Shown here: positions 1 to 11,433 of the stretch, piece after piece
How positions within the stretch are numbered: position 1 is the stretch's first letter
Layout of the letters: every line of letters starts with the position of its first letter
Source of the DNA: Pseudogymnoascus destructans
Taxonomy: Eukaryota > Ascomycota > Leotiomycetes > Thelebolales > Thelebolaceae
Assembly: GCF_001641265.1 (NCBI RefSeq)
Contig: NW_020167521.1
Coordinates: 1,550,001-1,614,000, forward strand
DNA: 64,000 nt
Direction: 5' to 3'
Position numbers and translations under genes: made by a program
Notes under the pieces: generated by a model
Told to the model about the DNA's origin: nothing
Database searches by the model: none
What the model saw: only the letters and a program-made list of their open reading frames with translations

Positions 1-644
1 CTGAGGACTGTAAAGAACCAGTCTATGACAGCGCCTGGAAGGATCTGTCGGATTAATGACGGAGTCTCCCTTGCTGCGAATAGCATCCGACGCCCCTCCC
101 CCCCACCGAATACCAGCTCTATAGCGTTGAACCCATACACCATAGACCCAGAATATAGGCATCCAAGCAGCATGCCTGCCCCAGTGGGGAAAAGCAATTG
201 TTGTCCGATGGCGGAAACAAGGTCCGTAACGGCGACTATAAGCTCGATTGGCCTTTCCACCTTGATTTCAGACTTGCATTGCGGGCATAACACCTTCCTG
301 CTCAGACTCGTTCCCCCAGATGGCTGTGCCTGGATGTCGGTTATCCATTCTAGCAGGCACTCTTCGTGGGCTTGGAGATTGCAGGGACATGGCGACCGCC
401 ATTGTGAGTGCTCTGGGGAGTCGTCGCCCTCATCTTGGAGGCAAATCCAACAGTGCCGAGGTTCAGCCCTCTCGGATTCGAAGGGACCACGCGCATCCGT
501 TTTAGTTTCGTTCTCTTGACTGCTCTCTGGCCGCGAATCTTGTGGGACATCCACTATAACGCCAGAATCTGTTAGATTTGAAGGGTCCTGGATCGGAGAC
601 TCTGGGGGTGGGCTGCTCATGTTCCTTGCGGGGATCTGGGACAT
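1..644 (-). CDS. RING-CH (MARCH-type) membrane E3 ubiquitin ligase, 3' end outside window
   Basis: An open frame on the minus strand runs from an ATG at 644 to the window edge, so about 214 residues are visible and the C-terminus is missing. After an acidic, Ser/Pro-rich N-terminus comes a zinc-binding C4HC3 pattern: CWIC, then CPC, HEEC and CPQC, with a Trp in the expected place after the His-Cys pair. This is the RINGv/RING-CH signature of MARCH-type E3 ligases, which pass ubiquitin to membrane proteins. It is followed by hydrophobic stretches that look like membrane segments, as in the family. The frame is uninterrupted with no intron in the visible part. The start is the first ATG of the frame (MSQIPAR); a second in-frame Met lies eight codons later. 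The substrate and the organelle cannot be told from the sequence. Confidence 0.8.
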   Translation of the reverse strand, partial: MSQIPARNMSSPPPESPIQDPSNLTDSGVIVDVPQDSRPESSQENETKTDARGPFESERAEPRHCWICLQDEGDDSPEHSQWRSPCPCNLQAHEECLLEWITDIQAQPSGGTSLSRKVLCPQCKSEIKVERPIELIVAVTDLVSAIGQQLLFPTGAGMLLGCLYSGSMVYGFNAIELVFGGGEGRRMLFAARETPSLIRQILPGAVIDWFFTVL

Positions 645-1052
645 GGCTGGGCGCGAGTATAGCGATGCTGGTGGTGCTCCAGGGGAGGTGTTCGCATTCG
701 AATGTAAGATTCGCTATGGCGCCATATACTCTGGAAGTGATAAGACTACTAAACTGACATAAAACATTGTCAAAGAACTTGCCACTGCCGCTAACCTGTA
801 TTTGGCCTACGGCAGCCTCATATCGACGAGGCTATAACTTTGGTATCAAGCGACGACGCAGAACAGTAAGTTGGCATGTGGGAACAAACCGATGAATATC
901 AACTGAAACTGCTTTCAAACTGCTTTTATTCCACGCCAAAGAACGCCAAATCTCTTCTATCAGTTTATATGTAAGAAGCATTGCATTAGCCAATAAATGC
1001 TTTTCTCTACTCCAAACCCATATGTATCCAATCCAAGCCCTGTCCCAATAAT
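645..1052. other. Intergenic, 408 bp
   Basis: This lies between the start of the RING-CH gene and the stop of IML2, both on the minus strand, so it should hold the RING gene promoter and the IML2 3' UTR. The open frame at 832-1173 on the minus strand is an out-of-frame shadow. No RNA gene or repeat was recognised. Confidence 0.5.
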
Positions 1053-3268
1053 TTACACTCTTGGGCGACATCTTTTGATCGTATCTAATCCGGTAGTAAC
1101 CTTCATCCCAATACGAGCGTCCAAAACATATGATGTCTCCCATTTTGCTACCTTGTTTAGCCATTCCTCGCACTCCGCTAGCTTAGCTTTGCTATCCGTG
1201 CCTGGCAGGTCTCTTTCCATCCATGATATCACTGCCATTTCGTAATATGAAGAGGGACAATTCCAGTCGTCGTAGAGGTGGCCCTTGAAGACATTCCTAG
1301 TCAATAGGTTAGAATATGAGCAGTAACAGAACTCTTGTGGGCTTACTTGTCGCGGCTGGTGAGATTCTCTGTAAGCAGCTGCCGCGCTTCGGTGAATTTC
1401 CCAAGATATCTCAGAACAGCCCCATGCATTAACGATTGAAGTCCGACTTCATCCATATTATCCTTGAACTTCTCCGGGTAAGTGGCATTGTCCCATTTCA
1501 AGGTCTGCAGGGAGACTTGCAGCTCTTCTGACCGCATCCTCTTGTAGCCGTTCCACAAATAGATTATTTCCTCCAGGGGGCTGACACCAATGGCGTCCAC
1601 AAGATCGACCTTCCATTCCTTCTCACGTTCTTCCCATTTCTGAACTTTGCGGGCCACGTAAATATCAAATGGTAGTTGCTTCGCCATGAAGCGTTTTTTC
1701 CCGGTTAACGTTGGAGCCTTCCGTAACAGTCCTGTGGCCCTGTCTTTGTGCTTCTTCGCAAGCTCTGGATTAGAAATTCTGTGTTTCCGGTATAGTTCCA
1801 CTTGTGCTGATCCAGCAGCGAAGATATATAAAGGATGGCTCCAGCTGTTCAATGTCGTACATTCGACGAAGCTTTCTGTGCAAAGTTCGAACTCGTGGAG
1901 ACTCATAGAACACAAACTTTTTTCGAACATATTCAATGCCAGAATTTGCTTCGTTTTACTATCTTGGTTGTTGTTGAGAATTTGGATTGCACCCTTTAAA
2001 TTGCGGTTCGTAGCCTCTTTTCTGGCCTCTTCTAGGCGCCACAACCGGGAAGTTGGGTAGCGTGACTTCATGGTCTCAATAAGGTCGTTGCATTTAGTCA
2101 TTGAAAATGCTGTGGAATCATCCTCTCTCGCATCCTTATCGGTGAGAACAATATCGCAAAATCCAACAACGGCATTGTAGTAGCTCAGCAGTACAAGCCC
2201 AGCGACAGCGCCATTGATGTTGTCAAACTTAGTCGCCTGCCATAAGAGCCTTATACCCCGTCCACGATCACCTTGGAAGCCTATGATGTAAAGGAGCTTG
2301 TTAAAAGCTGGAGGGACCATGGAAATAATCAAAAGGACGAGTCCGTAGCATAAATTGGTGCCAGAGTGGATAAAGAGGTCCATGGGATTGGCAAAAAAGT
2401 CGGCTTCAGGGGCATGGTGAGATGATGCTATATCTGTAGCTGTTCGCAGCATCTCACCTTCCTTTTCGCCCTTTGCTGAACCATTGGCGGCTCGGAGCTC
2501 ATATTCCTCATTGGAAATAGTGTGGCCTAGGTAATTCGCCGTAGCTTCGATTTCTGCCTTCGATTCATCTGCATCCATAAATTCTAAATCGCTATCGTCT
2601 GGAGTCTTTTTCACCGACTCTGCATCTATTGTGGCCAGGTTCGTTTGGCTAACGTCTCTCGAGTCCGTTAAATCCATAAATTCTCCTTCATCGAAGCTCC
2701 CAGGCATAGACGGTCTTCTTGGCGCATCTTCATTTGAAGTACTTTTCTCGCCCCGTTGTTTGCGCATGAATGCCGCCTCCTCCTGTATGATCGAATCCAG
2801 CGTAAAGTAGGCCTTTCTTAGCTTATAAAACCCTTTAATGCTCTCCGTCAAGCTCTCGTTCAGCACGCCAACCACTGCGCTCATCATCTGCGATTCTGCG
2901 TAGCATAATGCATACTCTGCTCCGGGAGAATACAGCCTTGAATGGTATGACTTGTGGTCCTTTTGCGCCCGCTTTAGATCGGCCCAAGATGATGCCTCAG
3001 CCGCCGCAAGTCTGTTGGATGCTTCTTTCATAACATCCTGTTCAAATCCCAAGACTGATCGCAAAAACTGAGTTACCCCGCGGCCGAGATAATGGAAGGA
3101 GGACATCTCTTCGTGCAGAGCATTGTCCGCCGCATCGACGTCATCCGACATAATCCATATTACAGCTGCCAGGGCATGCTCGAGTTGTTTCAGCTCATCA
3201 GCTGGAGTTTTGGGCGAAGTTACAGGCTCTGGTTTTGCTGCGCCGCGAAGCCATCCGAGGCCGACCAT
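1053..3268 (-). CDS. IML2: IML2-like inclusion body clearance / TTC39-type TPR protein
   Basis: Two exons: 3268-1347 and 1296-1053. The intron (1346-1297) has a GTAAGC donor, a CTAAC branch site and a TAG acceptor; splicing turns ...TSRD-K into ...KNVFKGHLYDDW. The product of about 720 aa matches the fungal IML2 / Tetratricopeptide-39 family. It has the early segment ALAAVIWIMSDDVDAADNAL, a central region with short hydrophobic stretches (LCYGLVLLIISMVPPAFNKLL), and C-terminal helical repeats ending YVLDARIGMKVTTGLDTIKR. In yeast the family is associated with mitochondria and lipid droplets and is needed to clear inclusion bodies. An acidic, low-complexity insert lies near residues 180-260. 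It is divergent to SEM1 across a 535-bp spacer. Confidence is high for the family and lower for the cellular role here. Confidence 0.88.
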
Positions 3269-3803
3269 GATGTAGTCTCCGAGCGGTGCTGTGGAAACTG
3301 GCCCTGGGGAGGTTGAACAAATTCACACGAAGGAGGCGAATGCTGACATGGAGGGTTATAGAAAACCAAGGGTCCCACAAGTTCCGTCTGGGGAAAGGGT
3401 TTAAGCAAGAAAGAACGACGGGGTACGAAGGAAATCGAGCATATACAGTAATATTTACACAATGGAAAAAATAAGGAAGAAGTAACGTTGGATCCTCTCG
3501 CGGCTGTGACCGGGGCCGCCTCAACCTGCTTCAAGGCTTTCACACATTTACATCATCTACGAGCTGAATTAACCCCCAATAACGCCGATGGATCCGACCC
3601 TGCCAAATCGCGCTAATTGCTTATCGCGTTTGCGCTTCTGCATTAGGTAGACTTCGTCTACGGATGGCTCTAGCTCCATCTGTGCATTTCAAAGCCGCAA
3701 CTGGTCTATCGCGACAAGGACATACGACTCCCAATAACTCTTCGCAATCTACAACACAACCGTATTTCTTGACAGCCACAACGAACACATAAAGCCAAGC
3801 ACG
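3269..3803. promoter_or_regulatory. Divergent promoter region between IML2 and SEM1
   Basis: The spacer is 535 bp between two outward-reading starts, so both promoters and 5' UTRs must lie here. Two overlapping minus-strand open frames (3198-3543) read into the IML2 start in other frames and have no family resemblance; I treat them as UTR shadows. No TATA-like element stands out. Confidence 0.5.
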
Positions 3804-4473
3804 ATGTCCACAGCTCCAGCTTCTGGCAAGGTGCCAGCAAACAACAAGGCAGAGGCCGCGACACCTGCCAAAGACTCGAAGCCGACTGTTACCTTGGAGG
3901 AGGATGACGAGTTTGAGGACTTCCCTGTAGATGGTAGGAAGAATATGCTTTTCGTTGGACTTTTTGCATCACTATCTATTTATCGGCTGCTTTAATACTG
4001 GCCCGCACGAGATAAAACGCCGAAAGACGCCCCAACCAAGCTCTCAACTCCGAAGGCACCAAGTGGCGGTCTTGTGTGTCCATTGGCGACGCAATCTATC
4101 AGATCTCACAGATGCTGCGAAGTGGTTTCTAGGAACTTGCCAGCGCAGGCAATCTACTTCAACCTCGTCGTGGGCTCTGCGTCTTCATTATGAACTGAGC
4201 CATGCACATACACAACAAGCAAGAGCTAAAGCTAACTAAGTCATCACAGATTGGACACAAGAAGAGACCGAAGTACCAGATAACAACACACATCTTTGGG
4301 AGGAGAGCTGGGACGATGATGATACCAGCGAGGACTTCTCTGCACAGTTGAAGTATGTCAGCATCCTACATGCACCTCAGAACCCCAACCACGCCTTCCC
4401 GAGTATAATATCAGCATACTAACGCGACATCTATCACAGGGAGGAACTAAAGAAGGCGAGCAAAAAGAGGTGA
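3804..4473 (+). CDS. SEM1: 26S proteasome lid subunit Sem1/DSS1
   Basis: Three exons: 3804-3933, 4250-4352 and 4440-4473, giving 88 aa. Intron 1 (316 nt) starts GTAGGA and ends CACAG. Intron 2 (87 nt) starts GTATGT and ends CACAG, with a CTAAC branch site. Splicing gives the family hallmarks: an acidic patch EEDDEFEDFPVDDW, then HLWEESWDDDD and DFSAQLKEELKK. Sem1/DSS1 is a small disordered acidic protein that ties together the proteasome lid. It also works with BRCA2-like recombination factors and the TREX-2 mRNA export complex. The usual length is 70-90 aa, so the model is complete. No single open frame exposes this gene: the frame at 3804-3995 runs into intron 1. Confidence 0.95.
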
Positions 4474-4757
4474 ACTGGGAGTTTGGAAGCTAAAGGGAGA
4501 CACATTATATTCGGAGTCAGGAAGGCCAACCACCAATGCAATGCATAGCATAGAAGGCAGCTGTTTGCGCAAATAATACGAACGCCTCACACAAGCTATC
4601 GAACCATGAGATCATTTGTGACTTCGAAACACATGTGCAGATATGCTATTTTATGCTATCACATTCCAAGCTCATAAGCGCAGTTTTGATTTTAGAGATA
4701 GATCTAGCAACATCAGAGCTGCTCTAAATTGCTATACGTGCCTGCACTTTTCTAAAT
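4474..4757. other. Convergent intergenic region SEM1/PGK1, 284 bp
   Basis: The two 3' ends face each other here. The sequence is AT-rich with no recognisable gene; it presumably holds the 3' UTRs and polyadenylation signals of both neighbours. Confidence 0.4.
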
Positions 4758-6152
4758 CTACTTACTCGACAGGGCAGAGACACCGGGGAGCTCCTTGCCC
4801 TCCAACAGCTCCAAGCTGGCACCGCCACCAGTGGAGACGTGGCTCAGCTTGTCCTCAACACCGTACTTGGCCGCAACGGTCGCGGTGTCACCACCTCCGA
4901 TGATGACAGTCTTTCCGTTTTGTGCGGCGGCAACAGCACAATCCAGGATCGTCTTGGTGCCATTGGCGAAGGCCTCGAACTCGAAGACACCTGGTGGGCC
5001 GTTCCAGAGGATGGTCTTGGCCTCGTTAATGGTCTGGTTGATGAGCTCGATGGACTTGGGTCCGGCGTCGAGTCCCATCCATCCGTCAGGAATGCCGAGC
5101 TCATCAGTGGCGGTGCCAGTCTTGGCATCAGGGGAGAACTTGTCGCCGGTGATGTAGTCAACCGGCAGGACAAGCTTGACGTTGTTCTTCTTGGCCTTCT
5201 CGACCAGGTCGCCGACGATCTTGCTGCCAGCCTCATCGAACAAGCTGTTACCAATCTTGACGCCCTCAAGGGTCTTCTTGAAGGTGAAAGACATGCCACC
5301 GCAGATGACGAGCGAGTCGACCTTTCCGAGAAGGTTGTCGATCAGCTGGATCTTGTCGCTGACCTTGGAACCTCCGAGGATGGCGAGGAATGGGCGCTCA
5401 GGGCTCTCAATGGCCTTGGCGAAGTACTCGAGCTCCTTCTTCATGAGGAAGCCGGAGGCCTTCTGTGGGGTGTTGACACCGACCATGGAGCTGTGAGCGC
5501 GGTGAGCGGTTCCGAAAGCGTCGTCTAATTATATGTTAGAATCTAACCGCCGTTTGAAAGTGAAGTGACTGCTAGAAATTGAGTAATACTTACTGATGAA
5601 GATATCCGCAAGCTTGGTAAGGTCTGCACGGAACTTGTCAACGCTCTCTTTCGAAGCCTTGACCTTATTTCCCTCAGCATCCTTGCTGCTTCCCTCCTCC
5701 TCGGCGTGGAAGCGCAAGTTCTCCAAGAGAACAACCTCGCCGTTCTTGGCGTTGTTGACAATCTCCTCAACCTTTGGTCCGACGCAGTCGGGGGCGAAGG
5801 TGACGCTGCGGCCAAGAAGCTTCTCGAGCTCTGGAACGACAGGCTTGAGCGAAAACTCCTCGTTGACCTTTCCATCAGGGCGGCCCAAGTGGGACATCAA
5901 GACAACAGTCTTGGCGCCGTTGTCGAGAGCATACTTGATGGTTGGGATGGCACCGGCAATACGCTGTGTGTTGGTGACGTTCTTCTTGGAGTCGAGGGGA
6001 ACGTTGAAGTCGACCTGTTTACAGAACCGTTGTCAATGATGTATTTTACAAGAGGATAAACACCTCCATAAGCTGAGTCAACGTACTCTGATCAGGACCT
6101 TCTTGTCCTTGACGGTCACGTCAGTGATGGATAACTTGTTGGAGAGAGACAT
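4758..6152 (-). CDS. PGK1: 3-phosphoglycerate kinase
   Basis: Three exons: 6152-6087, 6014-5594 and 5524-4758, giving 417 aa, the standard eukaryotic PGK length. Introns start GTACGT and GTAAGT and end ACAG and TTAG. The enzyme moves the acyl phosphate of 1,3-bisphosphoglycerate to ADP in glycolysis, in the cytosol. Visible signatures are VDFNVPLD, MSHLGRPDGK, FAPDCVGP, LLENLRFHAEEEG, FINDAFGTAHRAHSS across the second junction, LGGSKVSDKI, WNGPPGVFEF and the nucleotide-binding GGGDTATVAAK near the C-terminus. Strong codon bias leaves long open antisense frames (for example 4839-5528) that are not genes. The start is the first ATG and gives the expected MSLSNKLSI N-terminus. Confidence 0.98.
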
Positions 6153-6629
6153 GGCGATTATTTTGCAATAGTTATTTGCAATTGAAAAGCACGAAAATGT
6201 AAGAAAGGTTGAGATGCTTCGTGGCTGCGGGATGAAACGGATAAGCGTTTTCGGCGAGGGGTCTTGTAAAAGTACCCCTCCTATTGAGATTTGGTGGGGT
6301 GATGCTATTACCTATCGACGAGCTTACCCCCTGCGAGATCCATAGCCGATGACATCGTCCATTCCATCACGTGAAATCGACAATACGATTACCAATGTAT
6401 GATTCAACGAAGTTGTTCAAGAAATACTCGGAGAAAAATATAGTATAACTTTATTTAACGCCCAAGAATATGATCTAGATGCTCCGCCTTTTCGACCACG
6501 ACGCCCCCTTTGACCAAGAACCGTATGTCCTTAAATATAATCCATGAATCCATGCCCATCTACCCTATGACAGTTGATATGAGCGTGTCAAGTATGAAAC
6601 ATGTACAAATACAACACTTCATCACGCCC
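6153..6629. promoter_or_regulatory. PGK1 promoter and 3' flank of the Mpv17-like gene
   Basis: This 477-bp spacer precedes the PGK1 start and follows the stop of the upstream minus-strand gene. It presumably holds the promoter and 5' UTR of the strongly expressed PGK1 gene. No further gene is seen. Confidence 0.45.
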
Positions 6630-7468
6630 CTAATCGGAATATTCCCTCCGCAGTTGCGCCCTCTGAGGTGTTACTGGAGATCCGGCCTCCTTCACGTCCT
6701 CCGCCGCATTCGTAAGTGACAAGTATGCTGTCCACGCGATTCCGATAGTAGATACGAATGGCTACAAATAATGTATTAGTAGAGGCCGAGTGTATGGGAT
6801 ACAATGAGATGTGTCTTACCAACTGGAAATGGATTGGAATTACGCGGAAGTTCAATATCTGAACCGCCGGCCAGAGGACATAGTTAGCCTTCAGCGTCGG
6901 CACAAACATATCTTGTAGTTTATGCACGACCTGCTTCATTTTCCCTCCTTCAGCAACCGTCATAGCCGTGAAGAAGAGACAGAGGCCAAACGGCGCGAAT
7001 ATCAGCTGATCAAACGCAACCCTCTTCATTGCCGGTCCGAGCGCACTTCCCTTCGTAATCGGGAACGACTTGCTCAGGAACTGGAACCACTTGAACTGCA
7101 CCGGGGCAATCATACAGCCGTATCCCACAAATCTAGACAGCCGCTCGAAGTCGAATGGCGGAGGAAGGATCTTGGATTCTGGAATGAGGTCCTCCACGTG
7201 GAAAGGGTTTCTCTTGTCAAGCTCGTGGATCTCGACTGCAAATGGGTCGTCTATGTTATTTGGGCCGCCGGGTTTTCGGAGGGCGCGTTCGCGGATTTCA
7301 GTTATGCTTTGGGCAACTGTGTCGGCGATGCCACTGAGGACGGCGTTTGACGCCATCATCGTAAGGACTGAAGGCCAATTAGTGAACGCCATGACAAGGG
7401 AGCTGCTGGATTGGCATACTTGGATGTTCGGCATAGTAGCCGTGGAATTTGGCTACGAGCCTCGACAT
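6630..7468 (-). CDS. Mpv17/PMP22 family membrane protein
   Basis: Three exons: 7468-7420, 7367-6820 and 6761-6630, giving 242 aa. The naive start at 7434 lies inside intron 1. The better model begins at 7468 (MSRLVAKFHGYYAEHP) and joins to ILTMMASNAVLSGIADTVAQS, the usual Mpv17 N-terminus; intron 1 is 52 nt (GTATGC...TTCAG). Intron 2 (58 nt, GTAAGA...GTAG) leads into PFVSTIGIAWTAYLSL. The family has four membrane segments and sits in peroxisomal or inner mitochondrial membranes (Sym1/Woronin-sorting relatives in fungi). Visible family motifs are the FKWFQFLS block after the second helix, FDQLIFAPFG, NYVLWPAVQILNFRVIP and the W-YLS ending. A charged insert (RALRKPGG to ILPPP) between helices 1 and 2 lengthens it relative to Sym1. 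Which organelle it serves is not determinable. Confidence 0.88.
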
Positions 7469-8181
7469 GATTGCAAGTTCTATAAAGGCGATTATAGCAT
7501 GGAGAAGCGGCTGTGTGGTGGAGAGGTCTCATCAGCAATGGGTTCGAAACAAACAATTGCACCAGGCATCACGAAATCGCAACATGTATCCCACTTACAG
7601 TATTCCAGTAGGTATATGTGGTGTTTAGGTATCGTAGTAACTTTCGCCTCTGTATATCGAACACCATGGCTGCGACCTTGGGAATGAGGAGTTGAAGGTT
7701 GAGGTATCGAAGGCGGATCCGATGTCATGATCGACGCCTATCTATGACGTCTGTCTGGGGTGACTAGGGGTTGTTGGGAGGTCCAAGCGCCAAGAGCTCG
7801 TCATTCATACGACACGACAAACCTGGGGAATATAGTCGCTAATTGAACAAACTCTTGACGACAAACTCTGAAGAGAAACCTAAGAGTTATGATGTTCTAT
7901 TGACAGGCTTTGATGGAAGATTCGTTGAGCCGTCTGTCGAAGCACTGCTTGTTTAGGATATTATGTAAATCAATACAGGGATTCTCGCTTTGGGAGGAGG
8001 TAACCGAAGTTTGTGTATTAGACTCTGGAGTGGTTAAGGTTTAGATTGTCTGAACATTTTATTTCTATTCTCAGGACATCTTAAAATGATAGGCTATTAA
8101 ATAAAATCAAACATGGATAAGTTAAGGATCTCCAGGAGCCATGTCTCCAGCACTCTGACGAGCCAATCGACAACCTCTCGT
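7469..8181. other. Intergenic, 713 bp
   Basis: This should contain the promoter of the Mpv17-like gene and the 3' UTR of the transcription factor to the right. A 78-codon minus-strand frame at 7492-7728 (MTSDPPSIPQP...) lies in the presumed 5' UTR. It has no family resemblance and no splice route into the downstream gene that I could find, so I do not call it. Confidence 0.4.
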
Positions 8182-10411
8182 TCATCCCTTATATATGTCC
8201 TCGGTGAATCGATCTATACTCCATCCATCTCCCAGCTGTGACTGTGACTGGGAAGGAGGAGAACTTTTATAATCAGTTCCAGGGACTGTAGTGCCGGGAG
8301 AGCTTGAATTTCTAATATCCTGGTGATATTGCTGCTGCTGTTGCTGTTGCTGCTCTTCTTGCCGCCTGTATAACTCGCCCAGCATACCTGTCGATTGTGC
8401 CTCGAAACTAGACTTGAGCGCTTTCGAATCATCCCAACGCTCACCATAAGTCTTCAGTGCCTCAATAATCTGCTCGATACAGATAATGCTCCGGCTAATG
8501 TTATCTGTACGCCCCATATTTGGGATTGGGGGCGGAGGTGGCCCGCCTGGAATGGTGTTAACGAATGGAATGATTCCTTGCAGAAGTGCATTGAGGTTAT
8601 CAGGAAGTACAGCGATGAACTGGCTTCCAATAAAGTAGACCCTGAGGGCGTCATGATATGTGTAGAATGCGGTATTGATGGGGTCCTTGGCGATGGGTAA
8701 TAGTTTTTGAATATAAGACATGCAATATTCGAATATGAGTGTCTTGCCCAATTCTGACACTAACGGGAATCGGCATGACGGCGCCAAGCAATAGACGTAG
8801 CTATATAGTAGCTCTAAATCGAAAAGTTCTCGTGTGGCCTGAGGGAGATGTTTTGGTAGATTTTCGGACCAGGTGCGCATTTCATAACACATCTGCCAGA
8901 GATATTGAGATGAGTGATGAAGAGGGTCGCGGCTCGACTGAAAAAGCTCTTGGTACCAAGTGGATTGAGCTTTCCGCAGTTGGAATATGAGGAGTGATGC
9001 ATCGAGGGCTGGCAGTTTCGAAATTGGGCTTTCTGGGTCAGCTGTCGAAGAAAGATCTGCTGGAAATGCTACGGTGATGGCGTCGTCCGTAAATGAGAAT
9101 GGTCGTGCATGTACCATGCTGATAGATCTATGTTGCGTGAGCACAAGCATATCAGTGATATATGGCATGTACATTACCTGTCAAGTCCATATGCAGAGTA
9201 GAATATCTTTCGCCGTTGTTGAAGAGCCTTCTTGTCAATCGCCTGCTCTTTTGGTGGATCCTGGTGATAACCCAAGTCGACTGCAGCGCGGCAAGTGAAT
9301 CCTATCAATTGCCAACTGTCAAAGTGTGCCGGGTCCAACGTGGAATATTGCACAAGCAGAATCAACGCTTGGATCTGCTGTGGGTAGCCGGGCATCAGGA
9401 CGCGGTCGGCAAATTTGAGTGCTCGCACAACAAAATCAACGCCATCCTTATAGAAGGTATCTGTGCTGCTGCGGGACTGGCACATGGAGCCTATCGCCAA
9501 AACCATATACAGTATCCAATAATCGAAGTCCTCAACATGCTGTTGTGGATTTTCTTGATAGACCGCATCCAATGCGTTAAAGAGGGCAGTCTCTGGAAAT
9601 GCTGGAAACAGGGACAACACGTTTTCCAAATAATACTGAAGTAGCCCCATAGCTGTTTGCCTCGAGGGCATTTGTTGATTCTTCAGCCTTGGCAATGGCT
9701 CATTGAGAGACGCTGCCAAAATAAGCCTAGCAAAGGTTAAGCTTGTAGTTTTCGTGTCGAAGTCTCGCATGGTGGCATTGACAGTCCTATAAAAGTTAGG
9801 AACGGGTACGGTCAACGTTGGGTAAGGAAAAGGGGGTCAAACATAAACCCAAAGTCAGACACAAGTTCATTGACATCGGTGGCCTCCCGCCGTCGAGCAG
9901 CCTTTCCTTGGATGGCCGCACGAATAGCAGCCAGTGAGTCTTTTCGATCGGGGGGGGGCATAGGCGGGCTATCGCCTTCGTGCATAGTGACAGATGCATT
10001 TCTCATCTTCGCATATGCTATGCGTTTCTCGAGCTTTTCCACTCGTGATTCGAGAGATGCAACATAGCTTTATATTCGTCAGCATATGCCTCCAACCGCC
10101 CAGTTCCCCACTACAACTGACCTCCTTTCTTTTCCTTTTGCAAATTGGTCATTAGAGCTCGAACATTCATTCTCCCTACCACTCTTTTCACACGCCGTGC
10201 AAGCGGGGAGCTTGCCGTCACACTAATGGATGTAAGTAGCAAACCTCTAATACACCTCCAGAGCACATGCCTTGATCTTTGCTGCACGGCCTATGAAAAA
10301 AATTAGGGCCATGTTTTAATTCCTGAGTTTCATGAACTCACATCTTGAGCACGCGGCTACTGGCCGAGAGACCCTTAACAATGGCGAATCAAGGGCAGTA
10401 TACCGATGCAT
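8182..10411 (-). CDS. Zn2Cys6 fungal transcription factor with 20-nt microexon
   Basis: Six exons: 10411-10342, 10290-10271, 10222-10122, 10067-9843, 9786-9178 and 9127-8182, giving 656 aa. The zinc cluster is assembled from three exons: C21, C24, C31, C38, C41 and C50 (CX2CX6CX6CX2CX8C), followed by a short linker and a coiled coil (SLESRVEKLEKRI). Exon 2 is only 20 nt (RAAKIK). The intron after it uses a GC donor (AAG/GCATGT) and a TTAG acceptor; no GT donor keeps the frame. The middle holds the fungal transcription-factor homology region: VSDFGFMTVNAT, LVQYSTLDPAHFDSWQLIGFTCRAAVDLGYHQDP, and RRKIFYSAYGLDR/S across the last junction. A polyQ run and a Ser/Gln-rich tail end the protein. It acts in the nucleus; the target genes are unknown. 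It is divergent to another Zn2Cys6 gene 1.0 kb away. Confidence 0.87.
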
Positions 10412-11433
10412 AATGCCCTTTCCGACGCCCGGCTCCCGACGCCCGACGCTTTCGGCAGAAATGAGGGTGTTTGGGAAAGTAAGACGTGCAGGATAGAGAC
10501 GGAGATGTTTCTATGCTAAGTAAGTGGGGTGAAGAGGGGAAGCAAATGATACGACGAGTTGCAGCAAGGTGATGTTGTGCACTTAACTCCTTTGGTGTTC
10601 TAGGCTCAACTCTGTCGCGGCCCGTGCGCGGGTGGATTGGAGCCAAGGACGGATGGTACCCAACTGGTACTTGTAATTGTTTGCATTTCGCACGTCTTCA
10701 TGCATGTCGACAGGCAAAATGACCAAGTCAACACAGGGTCCACATTGTCTTTTTAGCGACATTCCAGTACTATTCTCGTAACTCCCCAGTATGAATTGAA
10801 CAAGTACCCGCTTCATTTTGAACCCCAGAGAAACGGCGTACGGAGTAGTACTCCGTCCTCCGTATTGGCATTTAGTTGTGCCGGTCTTCTCCGTGGGCCA
10901 ACCACGCCGGCGCTTAAGATTTGAGCACTCGAGTCCTCTGGAGACAGGAATCCAATATGTACGGAATCTCTCGCTGAGTGTGTTGTACATTGTATGTACT
11001 GCACACAAACAGTATAACTTTGACATTATTATTTGGTTGGTACATCATCTTCCAAATCTGTAAAGCCACTCCCCCACCAAGTCTAACCTACACCTCTGTT
11101 GTGGGATTGTTCCCCTCCACAAACACAAACTACGGTTCTGTCAGTTTGCTCCAGTGGGCACTTCCAACACTACTCCTATGGCCGCATATACCCAGCGAAG
11201 ATGAAATGCGCCACCAAGGACTGTGATGACCAACGACGAATCTCAATCGCACATTAACCGGTCGTCTCCATATTTCGCATCAACCCCGGAACGAGTCGCC
11301 TCGAGAGCCTCGGGTGGCTAGCAGTTGCGAGACACAGCTTCTCCAGAGACAACTGCTCATTGCTGAGGTCGCCCCAGCATGCGCAGTATTCTCCTCGCGA
11401 ACAGCAATTAATATACTCTGAGCTCCAGAGCAA
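10412..11433. promoter_or_regulatory. Shared 1.0-kb intergenic region between two divergent Zn2Cys6 genes
   Basis: This region must drive both regulators. At 10840-10856 there is a 17-bp palindrome around a single central base, ACGGAGTA-G-TACTCCGT. It contains a CGG...CCG inverted pair with nine bases between, the kind of site many dimeric Zn2Cys6 proteins bind. This makes auto- or cross-regulation possible but not shown. Open frames here (10389-11226) have no family resemblance. Confidence 0.5.

Noticed and set aside
832..1173. 113-codon minus frame overlapping the IML2 last exon
   Set aside because: It is out of frame with the well-supported IML2 exon.
4839..5528. 229-codon open frame antisense to PGK1
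   Set aside because: It mirrors the strongly codon-biased PGK1 exon, shows no family features and is typical of antisense frames in highly expressed fungal genes.
10389..11226. Open frames in the spacer between the two Zn2Cys6 genes
   Set aside because: They overlap each other on both strands, have no family features and lie in the expected promoter region.
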